Shown in pieces: positions 8,001 to 17,046 of a stretch of DNA of 57,558 nucleotides. A program made the translations under genes and the position numbers. The notes under the pieces were generated by a model that did no database searches, was not told where the DNA came from, and was given only the letters and a program-made list of their open reading frames with translations. The stretch is taken from contig JASJCB010000151.1 of NCBI GenBank assembly GCA_030066195.1, forward strand, positions 1 through 57,558. The letters run 5' to 3'. The DNA comes from Acidobacteriota bacterium (GTDB taxonomy: Bacteria; Acidobacteriota; Holophagae; Acanthopleuribacterales; Acanthopleuribacteraceae). The first letter of the stretch is position 1. Each line of letters starts with the position of its first letter.

Positions 8001-10173
8001 CGGTTACCGCTCCGTAGAACTCTTTCGCAATGCCCTTGAAGACGTATTCTACATCTTGGCGGGTCACTTTGCGTTTATTTTCGGCAAGGATGTGCGAAAC
8101 CAGGTTGAGGCACATCTTCTGGATCAAATAGGGCTTTCCACCGGTAATTTCCATGATACGGTCCACCGCATCGTTGGTGTAGGTGTAGACGCCTTCGACC
8201 GGATTTTTGATCAGTTCGTCGGCAGAGTTTTTACGAAAAGGCTTTAACTCGATTTGTTCGAAGAAGTTATACCAGGGACTTCCTTCGCTCTTCCAACGCG
8301 TGTTGATATGGATGCCCGCCATTACCGCCACGATGTGGTCGGCAAAACCCTTCATGAAGACCGAACGTAACTGCTGGTTGGTGTGTTCACTGAAACCGTT
8401 CATCACGTCAACCTCATCCAGCAGAAGGACCAGTTTGGGCTTCTTCTCGCTCTGCTCTTTCAAGGCACGGATATACTTGCGCAGGCGCGAGATGAATTGT
8501 CGCGAATCCAGGGGATCGGGAGCAGGTTCCAGGCTGATGCCCATCGGTTCCAGGCAAAGCGCAATTTCTTGTTCCAGTGTGTGAAAGAAATCGACTTCCT
8601 TGACGCCCTGAAGATCTACGAAGACGGGTATGAAATGGTATTCGGGGTCGTCCAGCAGGGGAAGTTCCTTGTTCAGGCGATGCAGGAAGCTGGTTTTGCC
8701 GATCCGACGTTCGCCGTAGATCATCAGGGAGTTATTGTGCAGCGTATTCAAAATTTGTTTCAGGGTCATGCCGCGACCGTAGAACATGCTCTCATTAAGA
8801 ACCGGCGCACCGGCGATATAGGGATTGAATCGTTGCCTGAAAGCCTTGCGAATGCGCCATTTCTTGTGGAAGAAGAACCCGGCGATCAGCATGCAGATCA
8901 GGGTCATGACGGTACCCTGGAACCAGTTTTCCCGGAAGAAGGGTTTCCTGCCGGCGGGGAAGTCATAGGTATTTTCGACGATGGTTTCCCGCCCCGCCAC
9001 ATCGCGAACCACAGCGTAGATACTGCCGTCGGGGTTCGCGAATTGGTAACGACGTAGGTAGGGAGAGGAGAAATTTCGCTTGCCGTCAAGCTGCCACTCT
9101 TGAATCAGTCCCTTGTCATGCTTGCGGTACAACTTGACCCATTCCATGCCGACATCGTGCACCAGCTTGAAATGAATGGTGCGGAAATAGGCGGAGGTTC
9201 CCCAAATGGAACGGTCGGCATAGGATTTGATGTTCCAGGTCAGCTTGGGTTCCGGCTCCGGCACTTTTTCCGATTCCAGAATCAAGCGCCTGATTTCCTT
9301 TTGGGCCAGGTTTGCTTCCCGTTTGCTTTGCCGGGTTTCTTCCATCAGGGCCTGGTTCTGTTCCTGGAATTCCGCCTGCTGGGCTTCAAGTTGACGTTCC
9401 AACTTTTCTATTTCATCGTCGTTGCGACCTTCCTCATTCCATTTGTCGCGGATGCGTTGCCAAAGTGCTTCCTCCTGGAATTTGGCTTCCTGGTTTTCGG
9501 GGTCTAAAGCCAGGACCTGCTGATAGCGGGACAGGGCGACCTGGTCATCGCCGTCTGTCAAGGCGCGGCGGGCGGCGTCCAGGCTGGTGGTTAACTTTCG
9601 GTTGAAGGCGTCCAGGGTCAGTCGCTCTTGTCTTCGGGCGTCTATAAAGTCATCGAGGTTTTTCTGAAGATCGGCGAGGCGTTGATCGTCGGGTGATTCC
9701 GCGATCATTCGTTCCAGATAGGCGGAGGCGGCGCTGAAGTTCTCATTGAGCATGGCCCCCAGCAAAGGGGTGAACTCCTCGACGGGATCCACGGTTTCCG
9801 AGGGCGGTAGATCGGCGGGGTCGAAGGTTCCCAGGGTTGCCTTGCGAATGACGGCCAGGCGATTGGCGGTGCGATCATCCAGAAAGGATGCTTCCTTGTA
9901 TTTATCGGACAGTTCAAGATAGTAACGGGTTCGTTCGGGCCGCCCCAGCCAGAAATTGGCTTCAGCCAGGTAGGCATAGGGATGGTATTTCATGGTGCGC
10001 ATGCTGTACATGCGGGCGCTGGGGCTGGACTCCGCGCGAATGGCCACGGCCTTTTCCAAATCGACGACGGCCTGCTCATAGGCTTCGCTTTGAAAAGCCT
10101 TCTCGCCCTCGTTGTAGAGTTCGTAGAAAGTGTCTCGTTGAGCCAGGAGGAGAATGAGCAGAAGAACCGTCAT
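7993..10173 (-). CDS. Membrane sensor NTPase: TPR/coiled-coil outside, P-loop NTPase inside
   Basis: The 726-residue protein has an unusual layout. A short hydrophobic N-terminus (MTVLLLILLLAQ) is followed by TPR-like helices (about 15-240, for example NEGEKAFQSEAYEQAVVDLEKA and QVALSRYQQVLALDPEN). A long coiled coil covers about 250-305, rich in EKLERQLEAQQAEFQEQNQ. A beta-rich domain covers about 315-405. One transmembrane helix follows (TVMTLICMLIAGFFF, about 417-431), then a cytoplasmic NTPase with Walker A GERRIGKTS near 485 and Walker B KLVLLLDEVDVM near 578. The start has an AGGAGG site. It lies 12 bases after an outer membrane barrel gene and overlaps a second NTPase. It probably senses the periplasm and signals inward; the output is unknown. 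Confidence 0.7.
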   Translation of the reverse strand: MTVLLLILLLAQRDTFYELYNEGEKAFQSEAYEQAVVDLEKAVAIRAESSPSARMYSMRTMKYHPYAYLAEANFWLGRPERTRYYLELSDKYKEASFLDDRTANRLAVIRKATLGTFDPADLPPSETVDPVEEFTPLLGAMLNENFSAASAYLERMIAESPDDQRLADLQKNLDDFIDARRQERLTLDAFNRKLTTSLDAARRALTDGDDQVALSRYQQVLALDPENQEAKFQEEALWQRIRDKWNEEGRNDDEIEKLERQLEAQQAEFQEQNQALMEETRQSKREANLAQKEIRRLILESEKVPEPEPKLTWNIKSYADRSIWGTSAYFRTIHFKLVHDVGMEWVKLYRKHDKGLIQEWQLDGKRNFSSPYLRRYQFANPDGSIYAVVRDVAGRETIVENTYDFPAGRKPFFRENWFQGTVMTLICMLIAGFFFHKKWRIRKAFRQRFNPYIAGAPVLNESMFYGRGMTLKQILNTLHNNSLMIYGERRIGKTSFLHRLNKELPLLDDPEYHFIPVFVDLQGVKEVDFFHTLEQEIALCLEPMGISLEPAPDPLDSRQFISRLRKYIRALKEQSEKKPKLVLLLDEVDVMNGFSEHTNQQLRSVFMKGFADHIVAVMAGIHINTRWKSEGSPWYNFFEQIELKPFRKNSADELIKNPVEGVYTYTNDAVDRIMEITGGKPYLIQKMCLNLVSHILAENKRKVTRQDVEYVFKGIAKEFYGAVTDG

Positions 10174-10185
10174 GAAGTACGCCTC

Positions 10186-11493
10186 CTAAAACCGGTACAA
10201 CAAAGAGGCTACAAATCGCCGGAAGCGATTGGAATCCACATACGCGGCGTCCAGTTGGATCTTGTCATTGAGAACCATGCCCAAGCCCAAGGTATAGCCG
10301 CGGTTATCCTCTTTATCGTCCGTATTGTAAAGAAAGCGTTGCGTGTCGTGAACATCGCGAAGCAGCATGTCCTCCTGCTCGGCGGCCACGAATCGGGTTT
10401 TGTGGTCCGGGTCACGGAAGAAACCGCCGCGCAAAGCCCAGTTGACTTTACCGGCCGGAATCAGGTACTCGGCGCCAAAGCGCAGGTCGGGCGACTCACC
10501 GATGTCGAAATCCTCGCGCTTGATGGGCAGTTTGGAGAGTATGGTCATGTGATCCAGCAGTTGACCGTAACGAATCCAGTCCACATCGGCCAGGATGGTC
10601 CAGCGATCGTTGGGCTGCCAACCGAAGCCCAACTGGTAGGAGTCCGGCACCTTGAAAGTAATGGGAACGCCGGTCGAGACCGGATAAGTATTGTTCTCGA
10701 TCATCTCGGTATAGACGAAGCGGGGATGCAGTTTCGCGGAAAACCCCAGGTGCATGCCCGGTCTCAATCGGTAAAGCAGGCCCAAAACATAGCTTGCCTT
10801 TATGCTGCTGCCTCTGGCGTTACTCCGGACCAGATCGTTGAGTTCGTCGATTTCGACGGAAGCCAGGCTGGTGAAATAGCTGAAATCCAGGTCCAAGGTG
10901 GAGGAACCGACGGAGATACCCACGTCCAGGTTACCGAAACTGCGCGATATCGAGAGACCCAGCGTGTCCAGGCGGATATGACCCACGTGATTTTCATTGT
11001 TCAGGAAGACCTGGTAGCCGTTCTCGATGTTCTCGGCCAGGAACACTTCTTCAATGGGGTCGCGGCGGTAGTCCAGATTATTGACGAAAAAAACGCTGAA
11101 GTTGTAATTACCCCAGGAAAAACTGAGCGAAGAGAAGCCGATACGATTCAAATCGAAAGAGGTATCGGTGGGCGGGATGGTTGGGTCCAAATAGAATTCA
11201 TCGCTTTCGGTGATCGCTTGGAAATCCGTATGGTTGGTGCGCCATTCCAGGTAGAACTCGGGCGTATCCAACACGGAAAGCCCGGCGGGATTGCTGTAAC
11301 CGGCGGTAGCCTCATCGGCAAGGCCCACGAAGGCACGTCCCATTCCGTTGGCGCGAGCGCCCGGCGTGGAAAAGTCGAACTGAAAGGCCCTGAAGATGGT
11401 TTCATCGGTCTGGCCGAGCAGAGGCAGGGATATCGGCAAGACGAAGCAGAGCAGGATTGGATAGGGTATCGACCGTGGACGAAAACCGGACAT
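10186..11493 (-). CDS. Outer membrane beta-barrel protein (OMPP1/FadL or PorV-like)
   Basis: The product is a 435-residue barrel protein. A signal peptide (MSGFRPRSIPYPILLCFVLPISLPLLGQ) precedes FQFDFSTPGARANGMGRAFVGLADEATAGYSNPAGL. That segment is the hallmark of the FadL/OMPP1 and PorV-like families, in which the protein starts with 'ga-a-a-mG-Af-a-l-adda-a-ywNPAgL'. Alternating strands follow and the chain ends in …RRFVASLLYRF, a proper C-terminal barrel signature ending in Phe. I start it at ATG 11493 because the signal peptide begins there and AGGAGG lies 13 bases upstream. It heads a three-gene unit with the two NTPases. It may import a hydrophobic ligand or serve as a secretion-linked barrel. 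Confidence 0.75.
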   Translation of the reverse strand: MSGFRPRSIPYPILLCFVLPISLPLLGQTDETIFRAFQFDFSTPGARANGMGRAFVGLADEATAGYSNPAGLSVLDTPEFYLEWRTNHTDFQAITESDEFYLDPTIPPTDTSFDLNRIGFSSLSFSWGNYNFSVFFVNNLDYRRDPIEEVFLAENIENGYQVFLNNENHVGHIRLDTLGLSISRSFGNLDVGISVGSSTLDLDFSYFTSLASVEIDELNDLVRSNARGSSIKASYVLGLLYRLRPGMHLGFSAKLHPRFVYTEMIENNTYPVSTGVPITFKVPDSYQLGFGWQPNDRWTILADVDWIRYGQLLDHMTILSKLPIKREDFDIGESPDLRFGAEYLIPAGKVNWALRGGFFRDPDHKTRFVAAEQEDMLLRDVHDTQRFLYNTDDKEDNRGYTLGLGMVLNDKIQLDAAYVDSNRFRRFVASLLYRF

Positions 11494-11946
11494 ACGTGCC
11501 GGAGGCCCTCCTAAAATTGATGGGAAAAGCTGGATATCTTGCCTCGGGAAGGCCCTCCGCTCCGCCGATTCGCGAAGGGGATGAGACAACAAAGAAGCAT
11601 CCATTATCCATTATGCACATAGAGCGGAAGCGGGTCCAGGATTTGATCGTGGAGGAGGTAGGGAGTCAGGGCCGAAAACCGGTCTCCGAGCGACTTGAAA
11701 AACATGTCTCCGCGGGGGAGACGTAAGCGGGTAAATAGAGGTAGGGGCGCCCCGAAGCAGACACAACCGTTGGCAGCACGGCGATACACAAGCCGGCACG
11801 CGGTTTGCTCGAAGGATGGGGAGTGTTATTGGATCTTGAAGGCAGGCCCGTACCTTTTCAGGCTTGTGAACTCAAGGGATGCTAACGAAAACGTGGAATG
11901 CTTTTGATACAGACCTTGGGTCAAATTTATGGAGGTTACATTCGAG
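11494..11946. other. Intergenic region between divergent transcription units
   Basis: 453 bases separate the divergent barrel gene and the secreted protein at 11947, so it should carry promoters for both. There is a short direct repeat (ATCCATTATCCATTA, 11600-11614). No clear -35/-10 pair, operator or small gene could be supported. Confidence 0.3.
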
Positions 11947-13926
11947 ATGCTTAAAAAATCTCTAGCCATTTTGGTTATCGCTCTCGGCGCCGCTCCTCTG
12001 TTCGCTGACGTTGAACTGCAAACATCTATTAACGATGTTTTCAATCGCGGCAGCTCCGAGCTGGCCGGTTCGATCACCATGACTGTAAACGATGATGACT
12101 TTACCAACGCTTCTACCAGCGAGCCGGTTTACATCCGGGTTACCCCGGACCACAACTCCAGCCTCGCGGAGACCCTGGTAAACCAGACTGACGGCGTTTG
12201 GGCGGACCCCGCCGACCGCCGTTACAATCCCATCTTCCTGGCGATGGAACTTGTCGCCGTCGGTGGGGCACTTGAAATTTCTGCTGATGAAGAAACCGTA
12301 TCCATCGTGCGTTGGGTAGCCGGCGAGTCTTCCTTCTGGATTCGTGTTCAGACCGACTCCGACACCTGGATTCGCACCGTCGGCTCCGGTCCCATGGATC
12401 CCACCAGAGGCCCGGACGAAGATGCCAAGGTTTCTTGGACCCTGGGTGTCAGTGCTCGTGCATCGATCGATGACCATGGTGAAAAGTCGAACCTTCCGTT
12501 CAACACTCGTAACCCGAACACGGGCGACACAGACTGGGAATTCGCAACTTCTACCCTGCTGTGCGTAAACCTGCAAAGTTCCGACCTGGCTGACAGCGGC
12601 ATCGAATCGCTGCTGCGCTTTGACATCATCTCCTTCGACGAGGAAGCCGCCGTCGAGTTCAACTCCGACAATACGCCCGTTAACTTCTCCGGCTTGGCCG
12701 GTGACCAAACCGGTATCGACTTCACGAACGACTTCAACATCGCTCGTGGTAAAAAGCGTGACTGCCGTGTGGTTCAAGGCGAGTTCAAGAACGACGAGCC
12801 GCCCAGAGTGCCCCTGTGCATTCCCGCTGCAGCCGGTAACGCCGGTCTGGGAGACACCCTTGTTCCCGCGACCAACGTCATCGATTTCGACATCGTTTGC
12901 GCAATCGGCGGCAACCAGTTGGAAACCGAAATTCACGACGGTGCCTATGTCGAGTTCTCTAACGGTTCCCGTGGCGCCTACGGCTTCAAATCCGGCGCCG
13001 GAGAGTTCGGTTCCGTTAACTCTGAAGGTGTTTTCAGCCCGTTCGCAAATAGCGGTAGTGTTAACTTGACCGGCACCGCCTTCGATGCCGGCGGCGGCAA
13101 CGTGCTGTGGCCCAGCTTCAGACTGGTGTGGAATGACGGCACGAAAAAGCTGAGCCAGACCAGCCCCACGGAAGTGTCCTTCGGCATGACCATTCAAGTT
13201 ACGACCCACTACTACTTCGCGAATGCCGCTACCGATGTCATCCTGGACTGGGATGTGACTCTGAAGAGCCACGAAGGTGCAGCAGACACTGGTATCAACC
13301 CCGAACTCCCCGGTCCTGACCAGAACCGCCGTTGCCCGCCCTCCGATATTGACCTGGAAGGCGGCGAGTGGAACTTTGCCGAGTACATTCCCTGTGCCGG
13401 CACTCCCGTTGTCCTGTTCTTCCCCTATGTGCCGAAGACCTTCGACACCGGTTTCTGGGTAGGCTTGTCCTACGTGAACCAGGGTAGTGTTCCCTTCGCT
13501 GAAGGCGGCATTGAAGCCATCTTCTACAACGAAAGCGGTGACCGCTTCTCCACCGCCGACGATCCTCTGCCTGCTCTGCCCATTCACAACCAGATGACCT
13601 GGATACTGCAAGAAGACGAACTGGGTGCTGTTGCCCTGACCGGCGCCGGCCTCAACAATGCTGACGTTGTTGTCACCCCGTTGCCCACCGATCCTACGGT
13701 TCCCGCTGATTCCTTCGGCGTTACCCGTATGTCCATGTTCCTCGTCGGTAACTTCGAAGCTGAGTTCCAAGACGAGCAAGACGATGGTGATCTGGACGGT
13801 TACCTGCTGATCGGTAACGGTACTTCCGTTGACGGCGCTTATCTGCCCCGTAACTGGGACGCAAGAGATAGCGACAACAACCAATTCACCGATCTGCCTA
13901 TCCAGCGCAGCAAGCGTACTCGCTAA
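11947..13926 (+). CDS. Abundant secreted protein of unknown function
   Basis: The 659-residue protein begins with signal peptide MLKKSLAILVIALGAAPLFA and continues DVELQTSINDVFNRGSSELAG. ATG 11947 is preferred over the ATG 18 bases upstream because GGAGG (11931-11935) precedes it and the signal peptide then starts correctly. The mature chain is acidic and beta-rich, rich in Asn, Gly, Thr and Asp, with scattered cysteines (STLLCVN, RDCRVV, VPLCIP, DIVCAI, RRCPPS, YIPCAG) that could form disulfides. No enzyme motif is recognised. Codon choice (CGT, GGT, GTT, AAC frequent) differs from neighbours that favour CGC/GGC, as seen in highly expressed genes. A strong terminator follows. It may be a major surface or extracellular structural component. 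Confidence 0.7.
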   Translation: MLKKSLAILVIALGAAPLFADVELQTSINDVFNRGSSELAGSITMTVNDDDFTNASTSEPVYIRVTPDHNSSLAETLVNQTDGVWADPADRRYNPIFLAMELVAVGGALEISADEETVSIVRWVAGESSFWIRVQTDSDTWIRTVGSGPMDPTRGPDEDAKVSWTLGVSARASIDDHGEKSNLPFNTRNPNTGDTDWEFATSTLLCVNLQSSDLADSGIESLLRFDIISFDEEAAVEFNSDNTPVNFSGLAGDQTGIDFTNDFNIARGKKRDCRVVQGEFKNDEPPRVPLCIPAAAGNAGLGDTLVPATNVIDFDIVCAIGGNQLETEIHDGAYVEFSNGSRGAYGFKSGAGEFGSVNSEGVFSPFANSGSVNLTGTAFDAGGGNVLWPSFRLVWNDGTKKLSQTSPTEVSFGMTIQVTTHYYFANAATDVILDWDVTLKSHEGAADTGINPELPGPDQNRRCPPSDIDLEGGEWNFAEYIPCAGTPVVLFFPYVPKTFDTGFWVGLSYVNQGSVPFAEGGIEAIFYNESGDRFSTADDPLPALPIHNQMTWILQEDELGAVALTGAGLNNADVVVTPLPTDPTVPADSFGVTRMSMFLVGNFEAEFQDEQDDGDLDGYLLIGNGTSVDGAYLPRNWDARDSDNNQFTDLPIQRSKRTR

Positions 13927-13957
13927 TCCAGTTTAGTCTTTTGACCAAACATTAAGG

Positions 13958-13999
13958 GAATGCCCCTTTTTCCTTCGGGAAGAGGGGCATTTCACTTTT
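13958..13999 (+). terminator. Rho-independent terminator after the 11947 gene
   Basis: GAATGCCCCTTTTTCC and its near-perfect complement form a long stem closed by a TTCG tetraloop (13974-13977), followed by TTTCACTTTTA. It is placed 32 bases after the stop. Confidence 0.8.
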
Positions 14000-14184
14000 A
14001 TGCCTCGGCCTGCTCCCTGATAACCATCCATGTCGGCCCGAAACCGGCTCGTAAATTGCTTAACGATATCTTTCGAACCCGGCGAGCGGGTTTCTCCCTT
14101 TTTTCAGGGCTTGGAAATAAAGGCAGACCCCGCATTGTTTTTTCCTTTAGGCCTGTATCCCTCAAAGGAAAATGGAGGATTATC

Positions 14185-16596
14185 TTGCAACGTTTATGGC
14201 TTATTCCCCTGGTACTGATCTCTTTTTCGATTACCGGCCAAGACCAGCCTCAGATTATCTTGTCCAAAGTGCCCTGGCCCGGCGACTGGCTGCCTTCTCG
14301 GTTGGATCAAATGGTCAGTGGAGAGGATTTTCTGGGATACCCCGGCCCACTGGTAAAAATGTACTACGCCTTCGGTATGGATCAACAACACCCGGGCACC
14401 GATCACGACCGCTTGGAACTGGTTCTGCGCGACTCGCCCGACTGGTACGGTAACTGCAACGGCTGGGCCGGCGCGGCCACCCGCTATGAAGAACCTGATT
14501 CTCTCGTGGTCAACGGCGTCAAATTTTTCGCGGGTGAGGTCAAAGCGCTGCTCTCACGCCCGTGGAAAGACACTGTCGAAACCAGGCTGGCCGGTTTCGT
14601 CAACGGTTTTACCGCGCGGGAATTCCACGAACTGCTTTACGACTATATCGCTCAGGATAGACCCCTGGTCTTCGATGTCACCATCGGCGATGAGAACTGG
14701 AACTACCCTGTCGCCGGTTTCACGCCCGTCGAGACCCAAGACGGTGAGTGGACCAATGTGGATATGACTGTTTATTATACCGATGCGCAACCCTTGAACC
14801 GGCTTAAAGAGAATTCCAACATAGTGCGCTTTCTTACTTTCGATTACCAATACCGTTACAGGAATTCCGACCCGCCCCACTATGAATGGCGGCCCGGCAG
14901 CAGTCGCCCCGATCGGGCCTGGAAGGCCGATGTTCCCTACTTCCCCGGGGTCTGGCTGATGTTTTCCAATCGCTACTGGAACCTCAATGACTTCGAATTG
15001 CTGCAACAAAAGGCCGCAACCCGGGATCTTTGGATGGACCGTTTCGAACCCAATCAGGATCTGGAGGCCGCGGCGTCGATCGACGGCAGTCTGGCCATGG
15101 GCGCCGTCGGTGAAGAAGATACGGACTGGTTCCTCTATGAGAAACACGAGGGGGAGCCTCTCAGCCTTACGCTGAGCGTGTATGACGGCAACCCGGTTCA
15201 GGTCGCCGTCTATGATAACGAGGGTAATCTTCTGGCCGATTTCGGTGCGGCCCAAGAACTGGATGTTCTGGTGCCCGACCACGTGGCCGGTCCTGTACGC
15301 CTGGAACTGTCCTCGCTTTCGGAACCCGTGTCTTTCTACCAGTTACAACGTGATCATAGCCACTCCTGGTACCGCCCGGCCCAATTGGATGACCGCCTGA
15401 CGACCGCCCGTCTGCGCGTCGTAAATTACGGCGATGAATCTGCCAACCTGGGCGCCGGCGAACACAGCATCCTGGCTGCCCGGTCAAGCGCCGCTATGAC
15501 CAGGTTGAACGATCTACCCCTTGTCCGCTCGGACAAGGATACCTACTTTGCCGTGGAAAAAGCTATTGACGGCGGTATCTGGAAACGCTATTTCCATGGT
15601 CACCAACTGCACTTGGGTTACGAAATTCCGCATATGACTTGCCGAAACGGTTGGCAAACCCTCTTGGAGATCAAACCCACCCGGCTCGAAGACATCACCG
15701 CCATGGTGTATGACACCAACGGTAACCTGTTGGAATCCCTGGTTATCACCGCCGCGGATATGGAACGGTCGATCGATATCGGGCATCGTCTTACCCAGGG
15801 CAACAAAGAGCTCGCGGCCCGATTCCGCTTGGAATCCTCGCCGGAGAACCCCCTTTCCGGTTACGTGACCTTTCAGCACCCGACCGGTTACCGCGCCGAT
15901 TACGACATCAGCAGCCGTCCCCGCAACGGTGTCCAGTTCCTGGCCGACCTGCCCGCACCGGGTAACGGTTGGGTGGGCCTGAGCTTGCTCAATACTTCCG
16001 GGGTGGACAATGAAATCCTCTTGCGCCTGAACAATGAACGGGGCGCCCTGGTGGAGTCCGGCCGCTTGGAGCTGGCCCCCGGCGAACGTTGGCTGGGCCT
16101 GCCCCAACAACTGTTCAGCAGCCCCGTGGGCGAAAACTACCACGTGGCCTTCTTCAGTCAATACAGCATGGAGTCCCTGGCGTTGCGACACCACCCCGAG
16201 GAGGGCGTCGATTATGCCCATCGCCTGGACGGCGAGGTGTTGGACGCGCTTAGTGAGGCCGTCATCACGGTGCCGGATTACGACCACGACACTCACCGCT
16301 ATGTATTCGCCAATATGAACCAACGCACCAATTGGATCTTGATGGAAGGTTATTCCGCGGAAGGTGAGTTAATCACTCAGATCCGCCCGCAAAACCGAGC
16401 CATGAAGCCCTATGAGATCCTGCATGTATCTCTGGCGGAATTACTGGCCTACGAGGATATCGTCGGTGAGGATCACGGCATCAGCTATTTCAAAATCACG
16501 ACGCAACAACCGCTGGTTCTGCACGAGTTGGTGGGTTCTCCAACCCGACCCAACAAGACCTGGGTCGCGGTGCCGCCTATCTATCGCTATCCTTGA
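14185..16596 (+). CDS. Secreted transglutaminase-elicitor-like protein with beta-sandwich C-terminus
   Basis: The start is TTG 14185, behind GGAGG (14174-14178). It begins exactly at a signal peptide (LQRLWLIPLVLISFSITGQ) and gives 803 residues. The N-terminal ~270 residues contain DWYGNCNGWAGAA, with Cys91 as candidate nucleophile. Next come 'NGVKFFAGEVKALLS', FDVTIGDENWNYPVAGF and a Asp/Tyr-rich strand. This order resembles the transglutaminase-elicitor family (Phytophthora GP42-like), also found in bacteria. If right, it cross-links or deamidates protein glutamines outside the cell. The C-terminal half has two or more beta-sandwich segments (GNGWVGLSLLNTSG…, VTVPDYDHDTHRYVFAN…) of the kind seen at 4978 and 25834. 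Family assignment is from remembered motifs only. Confidence 0.55.
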   Translation: MQRLWLIPLVLISFSITGQDQPQIILSKVPWPGDWLPSRLDQMVSGEDFLGYPGPLVKMYYAFGMDQQHPGTDHDRLELVLRDSPDWYGNCNGWAGAATRYEEPDSLVVNGVKFFAGEVKALLSRPWKDTVETRLAGFVNGFTAREFHELLYDYIAQDRPLVFDVTIGDENWNYPVAGFTPVETQDGEWTNVDMTVYYTDAQPLNRLKENSNIVRFLTFDYQYRYRNSDPPHYEWRPGSSRPDRAWKADVPYFPGVWLMFSNRYWNLNDFELLQQKAATRDLWMDRFEPNQDLEAAASIDGSLAMGAVGEEDTDWFLYEKHEGEPLSLTLSVYDGNPVQVAVYDNEGNLLADFGAAQELDVLVPDHVAGPVRLELSSLSEPVSFYQLQRDHSHSWYRPAQLDDRLTTARLRVVNYGDESANLGAGEHSILAARSSAAMTRLNDLPLVRSDKDTYFAVEKAIDGGIWKRYFHGHQLHLGYEIPHMTCRNGWQTLLEIKPTRLEDITAMVYDTNGNLLESLVITAADMERSIDIGHRLTQGNKELAARFRLESSPENPLSGYVTFQHPTGYRADYDISSRPRNGVQFLADLPAPGNGWVGLSLLNTSGVDNEILLRLNNERGALVESGRLELAPGERWLGLPQQLFSSPVGENYHVAFFSQYSMESLALRHHPEEGVDYAHRLDGEVLDALSEAVITVPDYDHDTHRYVFANMNQRTNWILMEGYSAEGELITQIRPQNRAMKPYEILHVSLAELLAYEDIVGEDHGISYFKITTQQPLVLHELVGSPTRPNKTWVAVPPIYRYP

Positions 16597-16655
16597 TCTA
16601 CGCCAAACCGGACAACACTACGGCAAGTTGACGCGGTCGACAAAGCCGGACCACG

Positions 16656-16683
16656 AACGCCCGCTCTATTGCGGGCGTTTTTT
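16656..16683 (+). terminator. Rho-independent terminator after the 14185 gene
   Basis: A perfect 9-base stem AACGCCCGC / GCGGGCGTT with a 6-base loop is followed by a T run (16678-16683). Confidence 0.9.
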
Positions 16684-16807
16684 GAGTTCTCATCCGCGCG
16701 TAGGGCCCGAGGTTCGGCTGGAACGGAGCCCCTTTAAAAGGTATGAGATAGGTTGATCCCACGGTTTTGCGTGGTGTTTTAGATCTGAATTCTCAGGAGG
16801 CAAGGTT

Positions 16808-16840
16808 ATGCCGTTTGCCCTTTGTCTTGAAATGTCTTGA
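16808..16840 (+). other. Possible leader peptide frame (10 codons)
   Basis: AGGAGG at 16795-16800 stands 7 bases before ATG 16808, which opens MPFALCLEMS and stops at TGA 16838. The ribosome-binding site is better than that of most genes here. The frame may be a leader peptide for the downstream operon or chance. Confidence 0.2.
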
Positions 16841-17046
16841 AACGGGTTTCTGGCGTTGAAATGCTACGTGGTGTACAATATGCCCCGGGTTTGCTTGCAG
16901 CAGACTGTTTTATCGCATTCATCCGGCCGAAAAGACACCGGAATTCAAGGCCGTTCTTCATATAGTGGCACCAATGTTGCTCCATGTCCGGTGAAATAAC
17001 CCGCTGTATCGGTGCGGGGATCAGTCGATGTTTGAGAGGTTTTTCA

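Larger units (their letters stand above)
16597..17046. other. Intergenic region with terminator and leader
   Basis: Contains the terminator at 16656-16683, a weaker hairpin (CCACG…CGTGG then TGTTTT, about 16760-16781), a perfect AGGAGG with a 10-codon frame (16808-16840), and a direct repeat of TGTCTTGAAA (16822 and 16833). It is the leader of the three-gene operon that follows. Confidence 0.4.

Noticed and set aside
9982..11514. 510-codon plus-strand frame over the barrel gene and its neighbour
   Set aside because: It runs antisense across two real genes and has no family features.
11962..13884. A 640-codon open frame antisense to the abundant secreted protein
   Set aside because: It is a shadow of the real gene: low-complexity Val/Gly/Gln-rich translation, no ribosome-binding site, and the plus strand has a signal peptide and terminator.
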